Of a DNA stretch of 64,000 nt, positions 8,497 to 20,640 are shown piece by piece. This stretch comes from Pseudomonas paralcaligenes. GTDB taxonomy: Bacteria; Pseudomonadota; Gammaproteobacteria; Pseudomonadales; Pseudomonadaceae. The position numbers were made by a program, and so were the translations under genes. Where the stretch lies: the NCBI RefSeq assembly GCF_019655855.1, contig NZ_BPFX01000016.1, positions 84,129 through 148,128 on the forward strand. The letters run 5' to 3'. The notes beneath the pieces are model-generated. The model had not been told where the DNA came from, searched no databases, and worked only from the letters and a program-made list of their open reading frames with translations. The stretch's first letter is position 1. The number at the start of each line of letters is the position of its first letter.

Positions 8497-9543
8497 ATGG
8501 ACGAGAACAAGAAGCGCGCGTTGGCGGCTGCCTTGGGCCAGATCGAGAAGCAGTTCGGCAAGGGTGCCGTGATGCGCATGGGCGACCACGAGCGTCAGGC
8601 CATCCCGGCCATTTCCACCGGCTCTCTCGGCCTCGACATCGCGCTCGGCATCGGCGGCCTGCCGAAGGGCCGTATCGTCGAGATCTACGGCCCGGAATCC
8701 TCCGGCAAGACCACCCTGACCCTGTCGGTGATCGCCGAGGCCCAGAAGGCTGGCGCCACCTGCGCCTTCGTCGATGCCGAACACGCGCTGGACCCGGACT
8801 ACGCCGGCAAGCTGGGCGTCAATGTCGACGACCTGCTGGTGTCCCAGCCGGACACCGGTGAGCAGGCCCTGGAAATCACCGACATGCTGGTGCGCTCCAA
8901 TGCGGTGGACGTGATCATCGTCGACTCTGTGGCTGCGCTGGTACCCAAGGCCGAAATCGAAGGCGAGATGGGCGATGCCCACGTCGGCCTGCAGGCCCGC
9001 CTAATGAGCCAGGCGCTGCGCAAGATCACCGGCAACATCAAGAACGCCAACTGTCTGGTCATCTTTATCAACCAGATCCGCATGAAGATCGGCGTGATGT
9101 TCGGCAACCCGGAAACCACCACTGGCGGCAACGCCCTCAAGTTCTACGCCTCGGTGCGCCTGGACATCCGCCGTACCGGCGCGGTGAAGGAAGGCGATGA
9201 GGTGGTCGGCAGCGAGACCCGCGTCAAGGTGGTGAAGAACAAGGTGGCCCCGCCGTTCCGCCAGGCCGAATTCCAGATCATGTACGGCAAGGGCATCTAC
9301 CGTACCGGCGAGATCATCGATCTGGGCGTGCAGCTCGGCCTGGTGGAGAAGTCCGGCGCCTGGTACAGCTACCAGAGCAACAAGATCGGTCAGGGCAAGG
9401 CGAATGCTGCCAAGTATCTGGAAGACAATCCGGAAATCGGCGGCGCCATCGAGAAGATCATCCGCGACAAGCTGCTGGTGTCCAGTTCCGCCGGCCGCAC
9501 GGTCGAGGAAAACGAGGACGACCTCGTCGAAGCCGGCTCCTGA
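8497..9543 (+). CDS. recA: Recombinase RecA
   Basis: RecA forms the nucleoprotein filament for strand exchange and activates LexA self-cleavage. The 348-residue product starts MDENKKRAL as in other pseudomonads. This ATG has a GAGG site 6 bases upstream, whereas an ATG 6 bases earlier has no room for one. The Walker A motif GPESSGKTT is at residues 65-73, the Walker B region [10 protein letters not shown] near 139-148, and the L2 loop stretch [16 protein letters not shown] follows. The acidic C-terminal tail is present. recX follows 16 bases later. Confidence 0.98.
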   Translation: MDENKKRALAAALGQIEKQFGKGAVMRMGDHERQAIPAISTGSLGLDIALGIGGLPKGRIVEIYGPESSGKTTLTLSVIAEAQKAGATCAFVDAEHALDPDYAGKLGVNVDDLLVSQPDTGEQALEITDMLVRSNAVDVIIVDSVAALVPKAEIEGEMGDAHVGLQARLMSQALRKITGNIKNANCLVIFINQIRMKIGVMFGNPETTTGGNALKFYASVRLDIRRTGAVKEGDEVVGSETRVKVVKNKVAPPFRQAEFQIMYGKGIYRTGEIIDLGVQLGLVEKSGAWYSYQSNKIGQGKANAAKYLEDNPEIGGAIEKIIRDKLLVSSSAGRTVEENEDDLVEAGS

Positions 9544-9559
9544 TCACGGGCGCTGAAAC

Positions 9560-10024
9560 GTGACCGGCATGCTCGATACCCCGGTTGCCGTGCGCCGCGC
9601 TGCGATGGACCTGCTGGCCCGGCGCGAGCATGGCCGGGTCGAGCTGAGCCGCAAATTGCGTCAGCGCGGCGCCTCGCAGGAACTGATCGACGGCGCCCTC
9701 GACCAACTGGCGGCAGAGGGGCTGCTGTCGGAGGCTCGCTATCTGGAGAGCTTCGTCGCGAGCCGCGGCCGCGCCGGATATGGTCCCGCGCGGATACGCG
9801 AAGAGCTGGCCCAGCGTGGCCTGCCCAGGCCCGATATCGAACAGGCGCTCGGCGAGGCAGGGATCGACTGGGGCGAGCAATTGCGAGAGTTGTGGTTGCG
9901 CAGGTTCTCCGGTCAGTTGCCGGCGGACATGCGCGAGAAGGCCAGGCAGGCGCGTTTCCTGGCCTACCGAGGTTTTTCCCAGGAACAGATCGGCCGCCTG
10001 TTGCGCGGTGCCAGCCTGGACTGA
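9560..10024 (+). CDS. recX: Recombination regulatory protein RecX
   Basis: RecX limits RecA filament extension and activity. The protein has about 154 residues, is Arg/Leu/Glu-rich, and is made of three-helix RecX repeats such as [18 protein letters not shown] and [16 protein letters not shown]. The start is ambiguous: GTG at 9560 or ATG at 9569; other pseudomonads begin just before LDTPVA, which fits either. It is expressed from the SOS-controlled recA transcript and ends at a strong terminator. Confidence 0.94.
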   Translation: MTGMLDTPVAVRRAAMDLLARREHGRVELSRKLRQRGASQELIDGALDQLAAEGLLSEARYLESFVASRGRAGYGPARIREELAQRGLPRPDIEQALGEAGIDWGEQLRELWLRRFSGQLPADMREKARQARFLAYRGFSQEQIGRLLRGASLD

Positions 10025-10033
10025 TTTCCCCTT

Positions 10034-10071
10034 GAGCCCGGAGCGTTCCCCTCTCCGGGCTCCGTTTTTTT
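10034..10071 (+). terminator. Rho-independent terminator of recA-recX
   Basis: GAGCCCGGAG and CTCCGGGCTC form a perfect 10-bp stem with a 9-base loop, followed by CG and seven T. The T-tract continues into CAT, giving the octamer TTTTTCAT discussed in the findings. Confidence 0.92.
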
Positions 10072-10164
10072 CATCAGCGCGGTTCCCTTTTTTCCGTCTC
10101 GCCTGGCTCCAGATGCAGAAGGGCGATTTCGCCCACTCGCTCACGCAGACCCAGGGGAATTTCC

Positions 10165-12642
10165 ATGCGCATCACCCATACTCAACGCCCGGCCTCCCAG
10201 GCCCTGCGCCGCGCCATTCGTGCCGCCGCGCTGGCCATGCCGCTGGCCGCCCTGCAACCGGCCCTGGCCGGCCTGGCCCACGCCGCCGACGCGGAGCACA
10301 GCCTGCGCAGCTACGACATCCCGGCCGGCCCGCTGTCCGGCGCCCTCAGCCGCTTTGCCGGCGAGGCGCGCATCTTGCTGGCAGTAGACGGCCAGCTGAC
10401 CGCCGGCAAGCGCACCGCTGGCCTGCAGGGCCAGTATTCGGTGGACGAGGGTCTGGCCCAACTGCTGCGCGGCAGCGACCTGCAGGTGGTGCGCGACGCC
10501 AGCGGCGGCTACTCGCTGACCCCGCTGGCCGAGGGCGCCAGCATGGCCCTGCCGGCGACCCTGATCGACAGCTTCGCCCTGGGCAACGCCCTGGGCAGCA
10601 TGGACGGCTACAACGCCACCCACAGCAGCGTGGCGACCAAGACCAGCAAGGAACTGGTGAAGACTACCCAGGCCGTGTCCGTGGTGACCCGCGAGCAGGT
10701 CGAGCGACAGGGCTCGCGCACCGTCGCCGAGGCCACCCGCTACACCGCCGGCGTGCTCACCAATCCCTACGGCAACACCCACCGCTACGACTACCTAGCC
10801 ATGCGCGGGATCAACGATGGCTCGGTGGACAACATCGTCATCGACGGCCTGAAGTCCATGGGCGACCCGGGTTCCTTCACCAGCCTGCAGATCGACCCCT
10901 ACTTCATCGAGCGCATCGACGTGCTCAAGGGGCCGTCCTCGGTGCTCTACGGGCGCAGCAACCCGGGCGGCCTGGCGGCGCTGACCACCAAGCGCCCGGA
11001 CTTCGAGCAGGCTGCCCGCATCGACCTGTCCTACGGCAGCCACGACTACAAGCAGACCGCCTTCGACGTGACCGGTCCGATCAGCGACCGCGTCGCCTAC
11101 CGGGTGGTCGGCCTGGCCAAGGATTCCGACGTGCAGGTCGACCACGTCGAGGAGACCCGCTACGCGCTGATGCCCAGCCTGGCGCTGAACCTCGACGACG
11201 ACACCCTGCTCAACCTCTACGCCTACCTGCAGCACGAGCCGAACGGCGGCTACCACGGCAGCGTGCCGGCCTCCGGCACTCTGCACAAGCGTGATGGCGA
11301 GCGCATCTCCGGCAGCTTCTTCGAGGGTGACCCGGCCATCGAGGAATTCACCCGCACCCAGCAGATGCTGGGCTACGAGCTGGAGCATCGCTTCGACGAT
11401 ACCTGGAGCGCGCGGCAGAACTTCCGTTACCTGGACGCCAGCACCGAGAACAGCCAGGTCTGGGCCAACGGCTACCTGGGCGGCGACAGCAACGAGCTGT
11501 ACCGCGGCTACAGTGGTGGCGAGGAGCAGCTGCACGCCTGGATCGTCGACAACATGCTGCAGGCCGACTTCGCCACCGGCGCGGCGCAACACACGGTGGT
11601 GGCCGGCCTCGACTACCAGTACTCGAAGAACAAGGTGCGCTACGAACGCGACTACAGCAGCGTCGGCCCGATCGACGTGTTCGACCCGGTCTACCGTCGC
11701 AACGACCTGGCCGGCCTGGCCACCGTCAGCGATGCCCTGCGCCGCCAGAAGCAGGCCGGCCTGTACCTCCAGGACCTGGTCGAGCTGGGCGGCTGGAACC
11801 TCAGCGTCGGCCTGCGCCAGGACTGGTACGACGTGTCTATCGACGACGGCCGGCAGAACACCAAGGACGCCAACACCGGCGAGAAGCTCAGTGGCCACGC
11901 CGGCGTGCTCTACGCCTTCGACAACGGCCTGTCGCCGTACCTGAGCTACTCCACCTCGTTCAACCCGACCTCGAACTACTCCGACGGCGCGCAGATCCTC
12001 AAGCCGACCACCGGTGAGCAGTGGGAGGCCGGCCTGAAGTTCCAGCCGCCGGGCACCGACGACCTGTACACCCTGTCGTTCTTCACCATCGAGATGGAGA
12101 ACCTGTTCGCCAAGGAGAACAGCTTCACCGACAGCTACGAGTACAAGGGCGTCGGCGGCATCGATTCACGCGGCGTGGAGCTGGAGGCGCGGGTGCGGGT
12201 CACCGACAATCTGCAACTGATGGGCAGCTACACCTACAACGACGTGGAGTACAGCAAGTCCTACTTCGTCTTCGACGCCCTCGGCGGCGTGGTCGACGCC
12301 AAGGGCCACACGCCGTACCAGACCCCCGAGCAGATGGCCAGCCTGTGGGCCGACTACGCCTTCAGGGAGGGCCCGCTGGCCGGCCTGACCCTCGGCGCCG
12401 GCGCGCGCTACGTGGGTGAGAGCTACGGCAGCGACCTGAACGACTTCGAGGTGCCGTCCTACACCCTGTTCGACGCGGCGATCGGCTACGACCTGAGCCA
12501 CGTCGGCCTGGCGGGCACCTCGGTGCGGGTCAACGCCAACAACCTCACCGACGAGTACTACGTGGCGTCCTGCTACTCGGAAACCGCCTGCTACCTGGGC
12601 GAGGAGCGCACCGTGGTGGCCACCGTCACCCAGAAATTCTGA
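10165..12642 (+). CDS. TonB-dependent siderophore receptor (hydroxamate/FoxA-like type)
   Basis: This outer-membrane gated porin imports a ferric siderophore using TonB energy. In the 825 residues there is a signal peptide ending AGLAHA, a secretin/TonB N-terminal signalling domain at about 45-105, a plug domain at about 150-260 with DVLKGPSSVLYGRSNPGG, and a beta-barrel ending in the aromatic C-terminal signature VTQKF. A Cys pair near the C-terminus (ASCYSETACYLGEE) is typical of hydroxamate receptors such as FoxA and FhuA-like proteins. The signalling domain implies an anti-sigma/ECF sigma pair, but none is adjacent, so it must act from elsewhere. The substrate cannot be read from sequence. 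Confidence 0.9.
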   Translation: MRITHTQRPASQALRRAIRAAALAMPLAALQPALAGLAHAADAEHSLRSYDIPAGPLSGALSRFAGEARILLAVDGQLTAGKRTAGLQGQYSVDEGLAQLLRGSDLQVVRDASGGYSLTPLAEGASMALPATLIDSFALGNALGSMDGYNATHSSVATKTSKELVKTTQAVSVVTREQVERQGSRTVAEATRYTAGVLTNPYGNTHRYDYLAMRGINDGSVDNIVIDGLKSMGDPGSFTSLQIDPYFIERIDVLKGPSSVLYGRSNPGGLAALTTKRPDFEQAARIDLSYGSHDYKQTAFDVTGPISDRVAYRVVGLAKDSDVQVDHVEETRYALMPSLALNLDDDTLLNLYAYLQHEPNGGYHGSVPASGTLHKRDGERISGSFFEGDPAIEEFTRTQQMLGYELEHRFDDTWSARQNFRYLDASTENSQVWANGYLGGDSNELYRGYSGGEEQLHAWIVDNMLQADFATGAAQHTVVAGLDYQYSKNKVRYERDYSSVGPIDVFDPVYRRNDLAGLATVSDALRRQKQAGLYLQDLVELGGWNLSVGLRQDWYDVSIDDGRQNTKDANTGEKLSGHAGVLYAFDNGLSPYLSYSTSFNPTSNYSDGAQILKPTTGEQWEAGLKFQPPGTDDLYTLSFFTIEMENLFAKENSFTDSYEYKGVGGIDSRGVELEARVRVTDNLQLMGSYTYNDVEYSKSYFVFDALGGVVDAKGHTPYQTPEQMASLWADYAFREGPLAGLTLGAGARYVGESYGSDLNDFEVPSYTLFDAAIGYDLSHVGLAGTSVRVNANNLTDEYYVASCYSETACYLGEERTVVATVTQKF

Positions 12643-12646
12643 GGCG

Positions 12647-13066
12647 TCACTCCAGGCCGGTGAAGGCCGGCGCGTTGTCGCGATAGTAGTGCAGGGCGTC
12701 GACGAAGCGCTCCGCCTGGTGGCGGTCGGCCACGCGGAATTCGCGGAGCAGGTCGCCGCCGGGGCCGTTCAGGCGTACCCGGTAGCCGCGCAGGGCATGG
12801 TCCAGGGAGATGGTGTCGAGCGAGTTGAAGTAGATGCGCTCGCGGATGTCCTGTGGCGTGCCGACCGCCTCGTGCTCGTCGCGAAAGCCCAGGAATCGGC
12901 TGTCCAGGTAGGCAGAGTCGGGGCTGCGGGCGGCGGGCTGCTGCAGTGCCACCTCGGTGATGACCGCGTAGGCCTCGCGTTCGGAAATGGGCTGTGGCCG
13001 ATAGTCCTCGCGGGTCACGCAGCCGGCCACGAGGCAGGTGACGAGGGCGATCCAGATAGCGCGCAT
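12647..13066 (-). CDS. Small predicted lipoprotein
   Basis: The 139-residue protein begins with a lipoprotein signal peptide whose lipobox is LVAGC (Cys16), so it is probably membrane anchored. I do not recognise the mature domain; it is soluble, alpha/beta and mildly acidic (SERIYFNSLDTISLDH region omitted signal). The ATG follows AGGGAGAACACGCC. It converges with the siderophore receptor gene, leaving only 4 bases between the stops, and reads divergently from the HELHH gene at 13187. Confidence 0.75.
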   Translation of the reverse strand: MRAIWIALVTCLVAGCVTREDYRPQPISEREAYAVITEVALQQPAARSPDSAYLDSRFLGFRDEHEAVGTPQDIRERIYFNSLDTISLDHALRGYRVRLNGPGGDLLREFRVADRHQAERFVDALHYYRDNAPAFTGLE

Positions 13067-13186
13067 GGCGTGTTCTCCCTGGCAGCGTGATCGGATGCGC
13101 CGGTCCCCCGAACCGGCCTGGCGTCGGCGGCCATCCGCTGCCAAGATGGCGCCCCGACTTCCCCCGAAAACCTTCCTGGACCCTCC

Positions 13187-13759
13187 GTGATCCCTGCGCC
13201 TTTCCGGCTTGCCGCTCTGTGTCTCGTCCTCGGCGTTTCGCCTGGCGCGTTCGCCGCCTGCCCCGCGGGGCAGGTTGAAATCTGCTTCAACGGCTGCCTG
13301 TGTGTGCCCGAGTTCGAGCGTGTGAAGGAGGACGTGGTCAACCTGGCCGCGCTTTCCCTCGAACGCTGGATCCTGCAGTCCCGTGCCACGGCCCTGTCCA
13401 GGGGCACCCAGCCGGTTCCGCCGTCCATCCGCGAGCAGCTGCTGTCCTATTACGACCGCGAGCTGCTCGACGCGGTTCGGTTCCGCGTCGGCGGTCACGA
13501 GGAGCTGGACGTCGCCACGGCCATGCTGCAGAACCCGGACGTGCAGGCGGTCACCCTGGTGGACGTGGTGGTGTTCCGCAGCGAGGAGGACGCCGAGCTG
13601 GACGTCGCCCTCTGGGCCCACGAACTGCACCACGTCCGCCAGTACCGGCAGTGGGGCAGCGCCGGCTTCGCCCAGCGCTACACCCGCGACTTCGAGGCGG
13701 TGGAAGGCCCGGCCTACGACGTACAGCTGCAGGTGGCGCGGGACATCCGGCGACGCTGA
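13187..13759 (+). CDS. Secreted cysteine-rich protein with HELHH motif
   Basis: This 190-residue protein has a signal peptide (cleavage likely after AFA near residue 23) and a short cysteine cluster (C25, C33, C37, C39). An alpha-helical domain follows with AHELHHVRQY at 144-153, an HExxH zinc-site pattern. A further Glu/Tyr-rich helix, RDFEAVEGPAYD, lies about 25 residues later and could give a third ligand. The arrangement resembles DUF4157-type peptidase-like domains. The start is a GTG at 13187. I cannot say whether it is catalytic. Confidence 0.7.
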   Translation: MIPAPFRLAALCLVLGVSPGAFAACPAGQVEICFNGCLCVPEFERVKEDVVNLAALSLERWILQSRATALSRGTQPVPPSIREQLLSYYDRELLDAVRFRVGGHEELDVATAMLQNPDVQAVTLVDVVVFRSEEDAELDVALWAHELHHVRQYRQWGSAGFAQRYTRDFEAVEGPAYDVQLQVARDIRRR

Positions 13760-13777
13760 CGTACGGTTTGGCTTGAA

Positions 13778-13797
13778 AACCAAGCAAGCGCTCGGTT
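13778..13797. promoter_or_regulatory. Candidate TetR-type operator upstream of the acyl-CoA dehydrogenase
   Basis: AACCAAGC and GCTCGGTT form an inverted repeat (7 of 8 bases) around AAGC, 34 bases before the acyl-CoA dehydrogenase start. Similar AACCRAGC-N4-GCTYGGTT palindromes are bound by TetR-family regulators of acyl-CoA catabolic genes; assignment here is by resemblance only. Confidence 0.5.
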
Positions 13798-13831
13798 AAG
13801 TTGGCGGGAAAACAAAACGGGAGCCACCCGC

Positions 13832-14980
13832 ATGTCCGCCTTCCAGGAATACTTCGACGATTCCCATCAACTGATCCGCGACTCGGTACGCCGCTTCGTC
13901 GAGCGCGAAATCCTGCCCCACGTGGCGGACTGGGAGGAGGCGGAGGAATTCCCCCGCGCGCTCTACCGCAAGGCCGGCGAGGCCGGCATCCTCGGCATCG
14001 GCTACCCGGAGCGCTTCGGCGGCAGCCACGAGGGCGACCTGTTCGCCAAGGTGGTGGCCAGCGAGGAACTGATGCGCTCCGGCTCCGGCGGCCTGGTCGC
14101 CAGCCTCGGCTCGCTGGACATCGGCCTGCCGCCGGTACTCAAGTGGGCGCGCCCCGAGGTGCGCGACCGGGTGGTGCCGCAGGTGCTGGCCGGGGAGAAG
14201 ATCGCCGCGCTGGCGGTGACCGAGCCCTCCGGCGGCTCCGACGTGGCCAACCTCAAGACCCGCGCCGTGCGCGACGGCGACTGCTACCGCGTCACCGGCA
14301 GCAAGACCTTCATCACCAGCGGCGTGCGCGCCGACTACTACACCGTGGCCGTGCGCACTGGCGGCGAGGGCTTCGGCGGGGTCAGCCTGCTGCTGGTGGA
14401 GAAGGGGACACCCGGCTTCACCGTCGGCCGTTCGCTGAAGAAGATGGGCTGGTGGGCCTCGGACACCGCCGAGCTGTTCTTCGACGACTGCCGGGTGCCG
14501 GCGGAGAACCTGATCGGCGCCGAGAACATGGGCTTCGCCTGCATCATGGCCAACTTCCAGAGCGAGCGCCTGAGCCTGGCGCTGATGGCCAACATGACCT
14601 CCCAGCTGGCGCTGGAGGAGGCCATGGCCTGGGCCCGCGAGCGCGAGGCGTTCGGCAAGCCGATCGGCAAGTTCCAGGTGCTCCGTCACCGCCTGGCCGA
14701 GATGGCGACCCAGCTGGAAGTGTCCCGCGAGTTCACCTACCGCCAGGCCGCCAAGATGGCCGCCGGCAAGAGCGTGATCAAGGAAATCTCCATGGCCAAG
14801 AACTTCGCCACCGACGTGGCCGACCGTATCACCTACGACGCGGTGCAGATCCTCGGCGGCATGGGCTACATGCGCGAGAGCCTGGTGGAGCGCCTGTATC
14901 GCGACAACCGCATCCTCTCCATCGGCGGCGGTTCGCGGGAGATCATGAACGAGATCATCGGCAAGCAGATGGGCCTGTAG
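13832..14980 (+). CDS. Acyl-CoA dehydrogenase
   Basis: This is an FAD enzyme that introduces the alpha-beta double bond into an acyl-CoA. The 382 residues show the N-terminal helical domain, the middle beta domain with the signature AVTEPSGGSDVANL (129-142), and the C-terminal domain ending in YDAVQILGGMGY. The loop that carries the catalytic Glu in medium-chain enzymes reads SIGGGS here. The likely base is Glu245 in FQSERLSLA, as in isovaleryl- and long-chain-type enzymes. It appears monocistronic under the palindrome at 13778. The substrate is unknown. Confidence 0.93.
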   Translation: MSAFQEYFDDSHQLIRDSVRRFVEREILPHVADWEEAEEFPRALYRKAGEAGILGIGYPERFGGSHEGDLFAKVVASEELMRSGSGGLVASLGSLDIGLPPVLKWARPEVRDRVVPQVLAGEKIAALAVTEPSGGSDVANLKTRAVRDGDCYRVTGSKTFITSGVRADYYTVAVRTGGEGFGGVSLLLVEKGTPGFTVGRSLKKMGWWASDTAELFFDDCRVPAENLIGAENMGFACIMANFQSERLSLALMANMTSQLALEEAMAWAREREAFGKPIGKFQVLRHRLAEMATQLEVSREFTYRQAAKMAAGKSVIKEISMAKNFATDVADRITYDAVQILGGMGYMRESLVERLYRDNRILSIGGGSREIMNEIIGKQMGL

Positions 14981-15259
14981 CGCCTCCTTCCCCGCGAGCA
15001 CGGCGCCGTCGGTTTGAACCTGGCCGCCGTCTCGACCCTCCTATGCGATACGCCATCTCGCGCCTGGCCGGATGACGCCTGAGCTATGCTCGGCTGAAGC
15101 CGGTCGTTATATGCAGAATGTAATAATTTATCCATGGCTAGTGCCTGATAGTTATGGATAATCGCAGCGAACCCTTCGCTGACAGAGGCAGAGCCGCGCG
15201 AGGAGACAGATCAATTCGCCCCATCCGGCCATGGACGGGGCACGGGACAGGGGAGATTC

Positions 15260-18060
<2,801 letters not shown>

Positions 18061-18061
<1 letters not shown>

Positions 18062-18408
18062 TGGAAGCACTGTTCGCCGCGACCCTCGGCCTGCTCACCG
18101 CCAGCGGCCTGTACCTGCTGCTGCGCGCCCGCACCTTCGCGGTGGTGCTCGGCCTGACCCTGCTGTCCTACGCGGTCAACCTGTTCCTCTTCGCCATGGG
18201 CCGGCTGGCCGGCGACGCAGCGGTGCTGGGGCAGGGCGGCGCGCACGCCGACCCGCTGCCCCAGGCGCTGGTGCTGACCGCCATCGTCATCGGCTTCGCC
18301 ATGACCGCCTTCGTCGTGGTGCTCGCCCTGCGCGGCGTCGCCAACCTGGGCAGCGACCATGTCGATGGCCAGCCCGGCGGGCGCCTGGACGAGGAGCGGC
18401 CGCGTTGA
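18061..18408 (+). CDS. shaC: Na+/H+ antiporter subunit C (NuoK-like)
   Basis: This 115-residue protein has three transmembrane helices and resembles NuoK, with the conserved LSYAVNLFLFAMG and PLPQALVLTAIVIG stretches. It is part of the Sha/Mrp proton path. The start overlaps the shaA stop (TGATG) and the stop overlaps the shaD start, so production of the subunits is coupled. The C-terminal tail is acidic and cytoplasmic. Confidence 0.95.
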
Positions 18409-19892
18409 ACCACCTGATCATCCTGCCGATCCTGATCCCGCTGCTGGTCGGCGCGCTGCTGCTGGTGCTGCCGTCCCACGAGCGGCTCAAGCGCACACTG
18501 TCGGTGCTCGCCGTGCTGGCCCTGGTGCCGCTGGCGCTGCTCCTGCTGCAACAGGCCGACGAGGGGCCGCTGCGGGTCTACGCCCTGGGCGGCTGGCGCC
18601 CGCCGTTCGGCATCGTGCTCATGCTCGACCGGCTCAACGCCCTGCTGCTGCTGGCCGCCGCCGTGCTCGGCAGTGCGGTGGCGATCTACGCGGTGCGCGG
18701 CGACGACCGCCTCGGCCCGCGCTTCCACGCGCTGCTGCAGTTCCAGATGCTCGGCATCAACGGCTCGTTCCTCACCGGCGACCTGTTCAACCTGTTCGTA
18801 TTCTTCGAGATCCTGCTGATCGCCTCCTACGCGCTGCTGCTGCACGGCGGCGGTGCGGAGCGGGTGAGGGCGGGGCTGCACTACGTGATCCTCAACCTGA
18901 CTGGCTCGGCGCTGTTCCTCATCGCCCTGGGGCTGATCTACGGCGTCAGCGGCACGCTGAACATGGCCGACCTGTCGGCGCGGGCTGCCGCCGCCAGTGG
19001 CGACCGGGTGCCGCTGCTGGCCGCCGCCGGGCTGCTTCTGCTGCTGGTGTTCGCCCTCAAGGCGGCACTGCTGCCGCTGCACTTCTGGCTGCCGCGGGCC
19101 TACGCCGCGGCCAGCGCGCCGGCGGCGGCGCTGTTCGCGATCATGACCAAGGTGGGCATCTACGCCATCCTGCGGGTATGCACGCTGATCTTCGGCGACG
19201 ACGCCGGCGAGCTGGCCAACCTGGCCCAGGCCTGGCTCTGGCCGCTGGCGCTGGCCACGGTGGCCCTCGGCGCGCTCGGCGCCCTGGCCGCGGACAGCCT
19301 GCAGAAGCTGCTGGCCTACCTGGTGCTGATCTCCGCCGGCACCCTGCTGGCGGCGGTGGCCATCGGTACGCCCGAGGCCCACGCGGCGGCGCTCTACTAC
19401 CTGCTGCACAGCACCTGGGTGGCCGGTGGACTGTTCCTGCTCGCCGACCTCATCGCCCGCCAGCGCGGCAGCCGTGGCGCGACCCTGGTGCCAGGGGCCG
19501 CGCTGGAGCACCCGGGGCTGCTCGGCGCGCTGTTCTTCTTCGGCGCGGTGGCCGTGGTCGGCCTGCCGCCGCTGTCCGGTTTCCTCGGCAAGCTCCTGCT
19601 GCTGCGCGCGGCGCCGTCGGTGGCGCTGTGGAGCGTGCTGCTGCTGGGCGGCTTCGCCGCGCTGCTGGCCCTGAGCCGTGCCGGCAGCACCCTGTTCTGG
19701 CGCGTCGGCACCAGCAGCCTGGACAGCGCCGAGCTGGATCGCGGCCGGCTGTTCGCCACCGTGCTGCTGCTGGCCGGCTGCCTGCTGCTGGTGGTGCTGG
19801 CCGAGCCGCTGCTCGCCTACACCGAGGCTGCCGCCGCGCAACTGCATGACCCGGCGGCGTACCGGGCGATCCTCCAAGAGGGCCGACCATGA
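18405..19892 (+). CDS. shaD: Na+/H+ antiporter subunit D (NuoN/M-like)
   Basis: This 495-residue subunit is homologous to NuoN/NuoM proton-pumping subunits and carries about 14 helices. The family stretches LFNLFVFFEILLIASY and ALLPLHFWLPRAYAAASAP contain the conserved Glu and Lys/His of the ion path. The start is a TTG at 18405 overlapping the shaC stop; no ATG nearby preserves the N-terminal helix, so the rare start appears real. It overlaps shaE by 4 bases. Confidence 0.95.
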   Translation: MNHLIILPILIPLLVGALLLVLPSHERLKRTLSVLAVLALVPLALLLLQQADEGPLRVYALGGWRPPFGIVLMLDRLNALLLLAAAVLGSAVAIYAVRGDDRLGPRFHALLQFQMLGINGSFLTGDLFNLFVFFEILLIASYALLLHGGGAERVRAGLHYVILNLTGSALFLIALGLIYGVSGTLNMADLSARAAAASGDRVPLLAAAGLLLLLVFALKAALLPLHFWLPRAYAAASAPAAALFAIMTKVGIYAILRVCTLIFGDDAGELANLAQAWLWPLALATVALGALGALAADSLQKLLAYLVLISAGTLLAAVAIGTPEAHAAALYYLLHSTWVAGGLFLLADLIARQRGSRGATLVPGAALEHPGLLGALFFFGAVAVVGLPPLSGFLGKLLLLRAAPSVALWSVLLLGGFAALLALSRAGSTLFWRVGTSSLDSAELDRGRLFATVLLLAGCLLLVVLAEPLLAYTEAAAAQLHDPAAYRAILQEGRP

Positions 19893-20386
19893 ACCGCCTG
19901 CTGCCGCACCCGGCCCAGAGCCTGCTCCTGCTGCTGATCTGGCTGATCCTGATGGGCTCCTTCGCCCCCGGCCACTGGCTGCTCGGCGGCCTGCTGGCGG
20001 TGGTCATCCCGCTGGCCTGCAACCGCCTGCTGATCGAGCACCCCCACGGCTGGAAGCCGCTCAAGCTGCTGCGCTTCCTGGGCCTGGTGATCTTCGACAT
20101 CCTGATCGCCAACTTCCAGGTGGCACGCCTGACCCTCGGCCGCATCGACAAGCTGCGCCCGGCCTTCGTCGAGGTGCCGATCGATCTGGACAACGAACTG
20201 GCCGTCAGCGTGCTGGTCAGCGTGGTGTCGCTGACCCCCGGCTCGCTGGCCGCGGACCTCAGCGTCGACCGCCGTACCCTGCTGGTGCACGGCCTCGACG
20301 TGCCGGACGCCCAGGCCATGATCGACGAGATCAAGCAGCGTTACGAGGCGCCGCTCAAGGAGATCTTCCCATGCTCGGATACGTGA
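19889..20386 (+). CDS. shaE: Na+/H+ antiporter subunit E
   Basis: The 165-residue MnhE-type subunit has two to three N-terminal hydrophobic helices, then a soluble domain with SVVSLTPGSLAADLS and the terminal Asp/Glu-rich region typical of MrpE. It is required for assembly or full activity of the complex rather than for the conserved proton path. Starts and stops overlap the neighbours by 4 and 16 bases. Confidence 0.94.
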   Translation: MNRLLPHPAQSLLLLLIWLILMGSFAPGHWLLGGLLAVVIPLACNRLLIEHPHGWKPLKLLRFLGLVIFDILIANFQVARLTLGRIDKLRPAFVEVPIDLDNELAVSVLVSVVSLTPGSLAADLSVDRRTLLVHGLDVPDAQAMIDEIKQRYEAPLKEIFPCSDT

Positions 20387-20640
20387 TCCCGATCAGCCTG
20401 GTCATGCTCGCGGCGGCCCTGCTGCTGGCCGTGGCGCGCCTGGTCAAGGGCCCGTGCCTGCCCGACCGGGTGCTGGCGCTGGATACCCTGTACATCAATG
20501 CCATCGCCATGGTGGTGCTGTACGGCATCTGGAAGAACACCCAGCTGTTCTTCGAGATCGCCCTGCTGATCGCCGTGCTGGGCTTCGTCAGCACCGTGGC
20601 CGTGGCCAAGTACATGCTGCGTGGAGACATCATCGAATGA
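20371..20640 (+). CDS. shaF: Na+/H+ antiporter subunit F
   Basis: The 89-residue protein has three transmembrane helices and the MrpF signature KGPCLPDRVLALDTL, whose Asp is implicated in cation transport in this family. The ATG at 20371 lies inside the end of shaE, and an AAGGAGAT site sits 6 bases upstream. The stop overlaps the shaG start. Confidence 0.94.
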   Translation: MLGYVIPISLVMLAAALLLAVARLVKGPCLPDRVLALDTLYINAIAMVVLYGIWKNTQLFFEIALLIAVLGFVSTVAVAKYMLRGDIIE

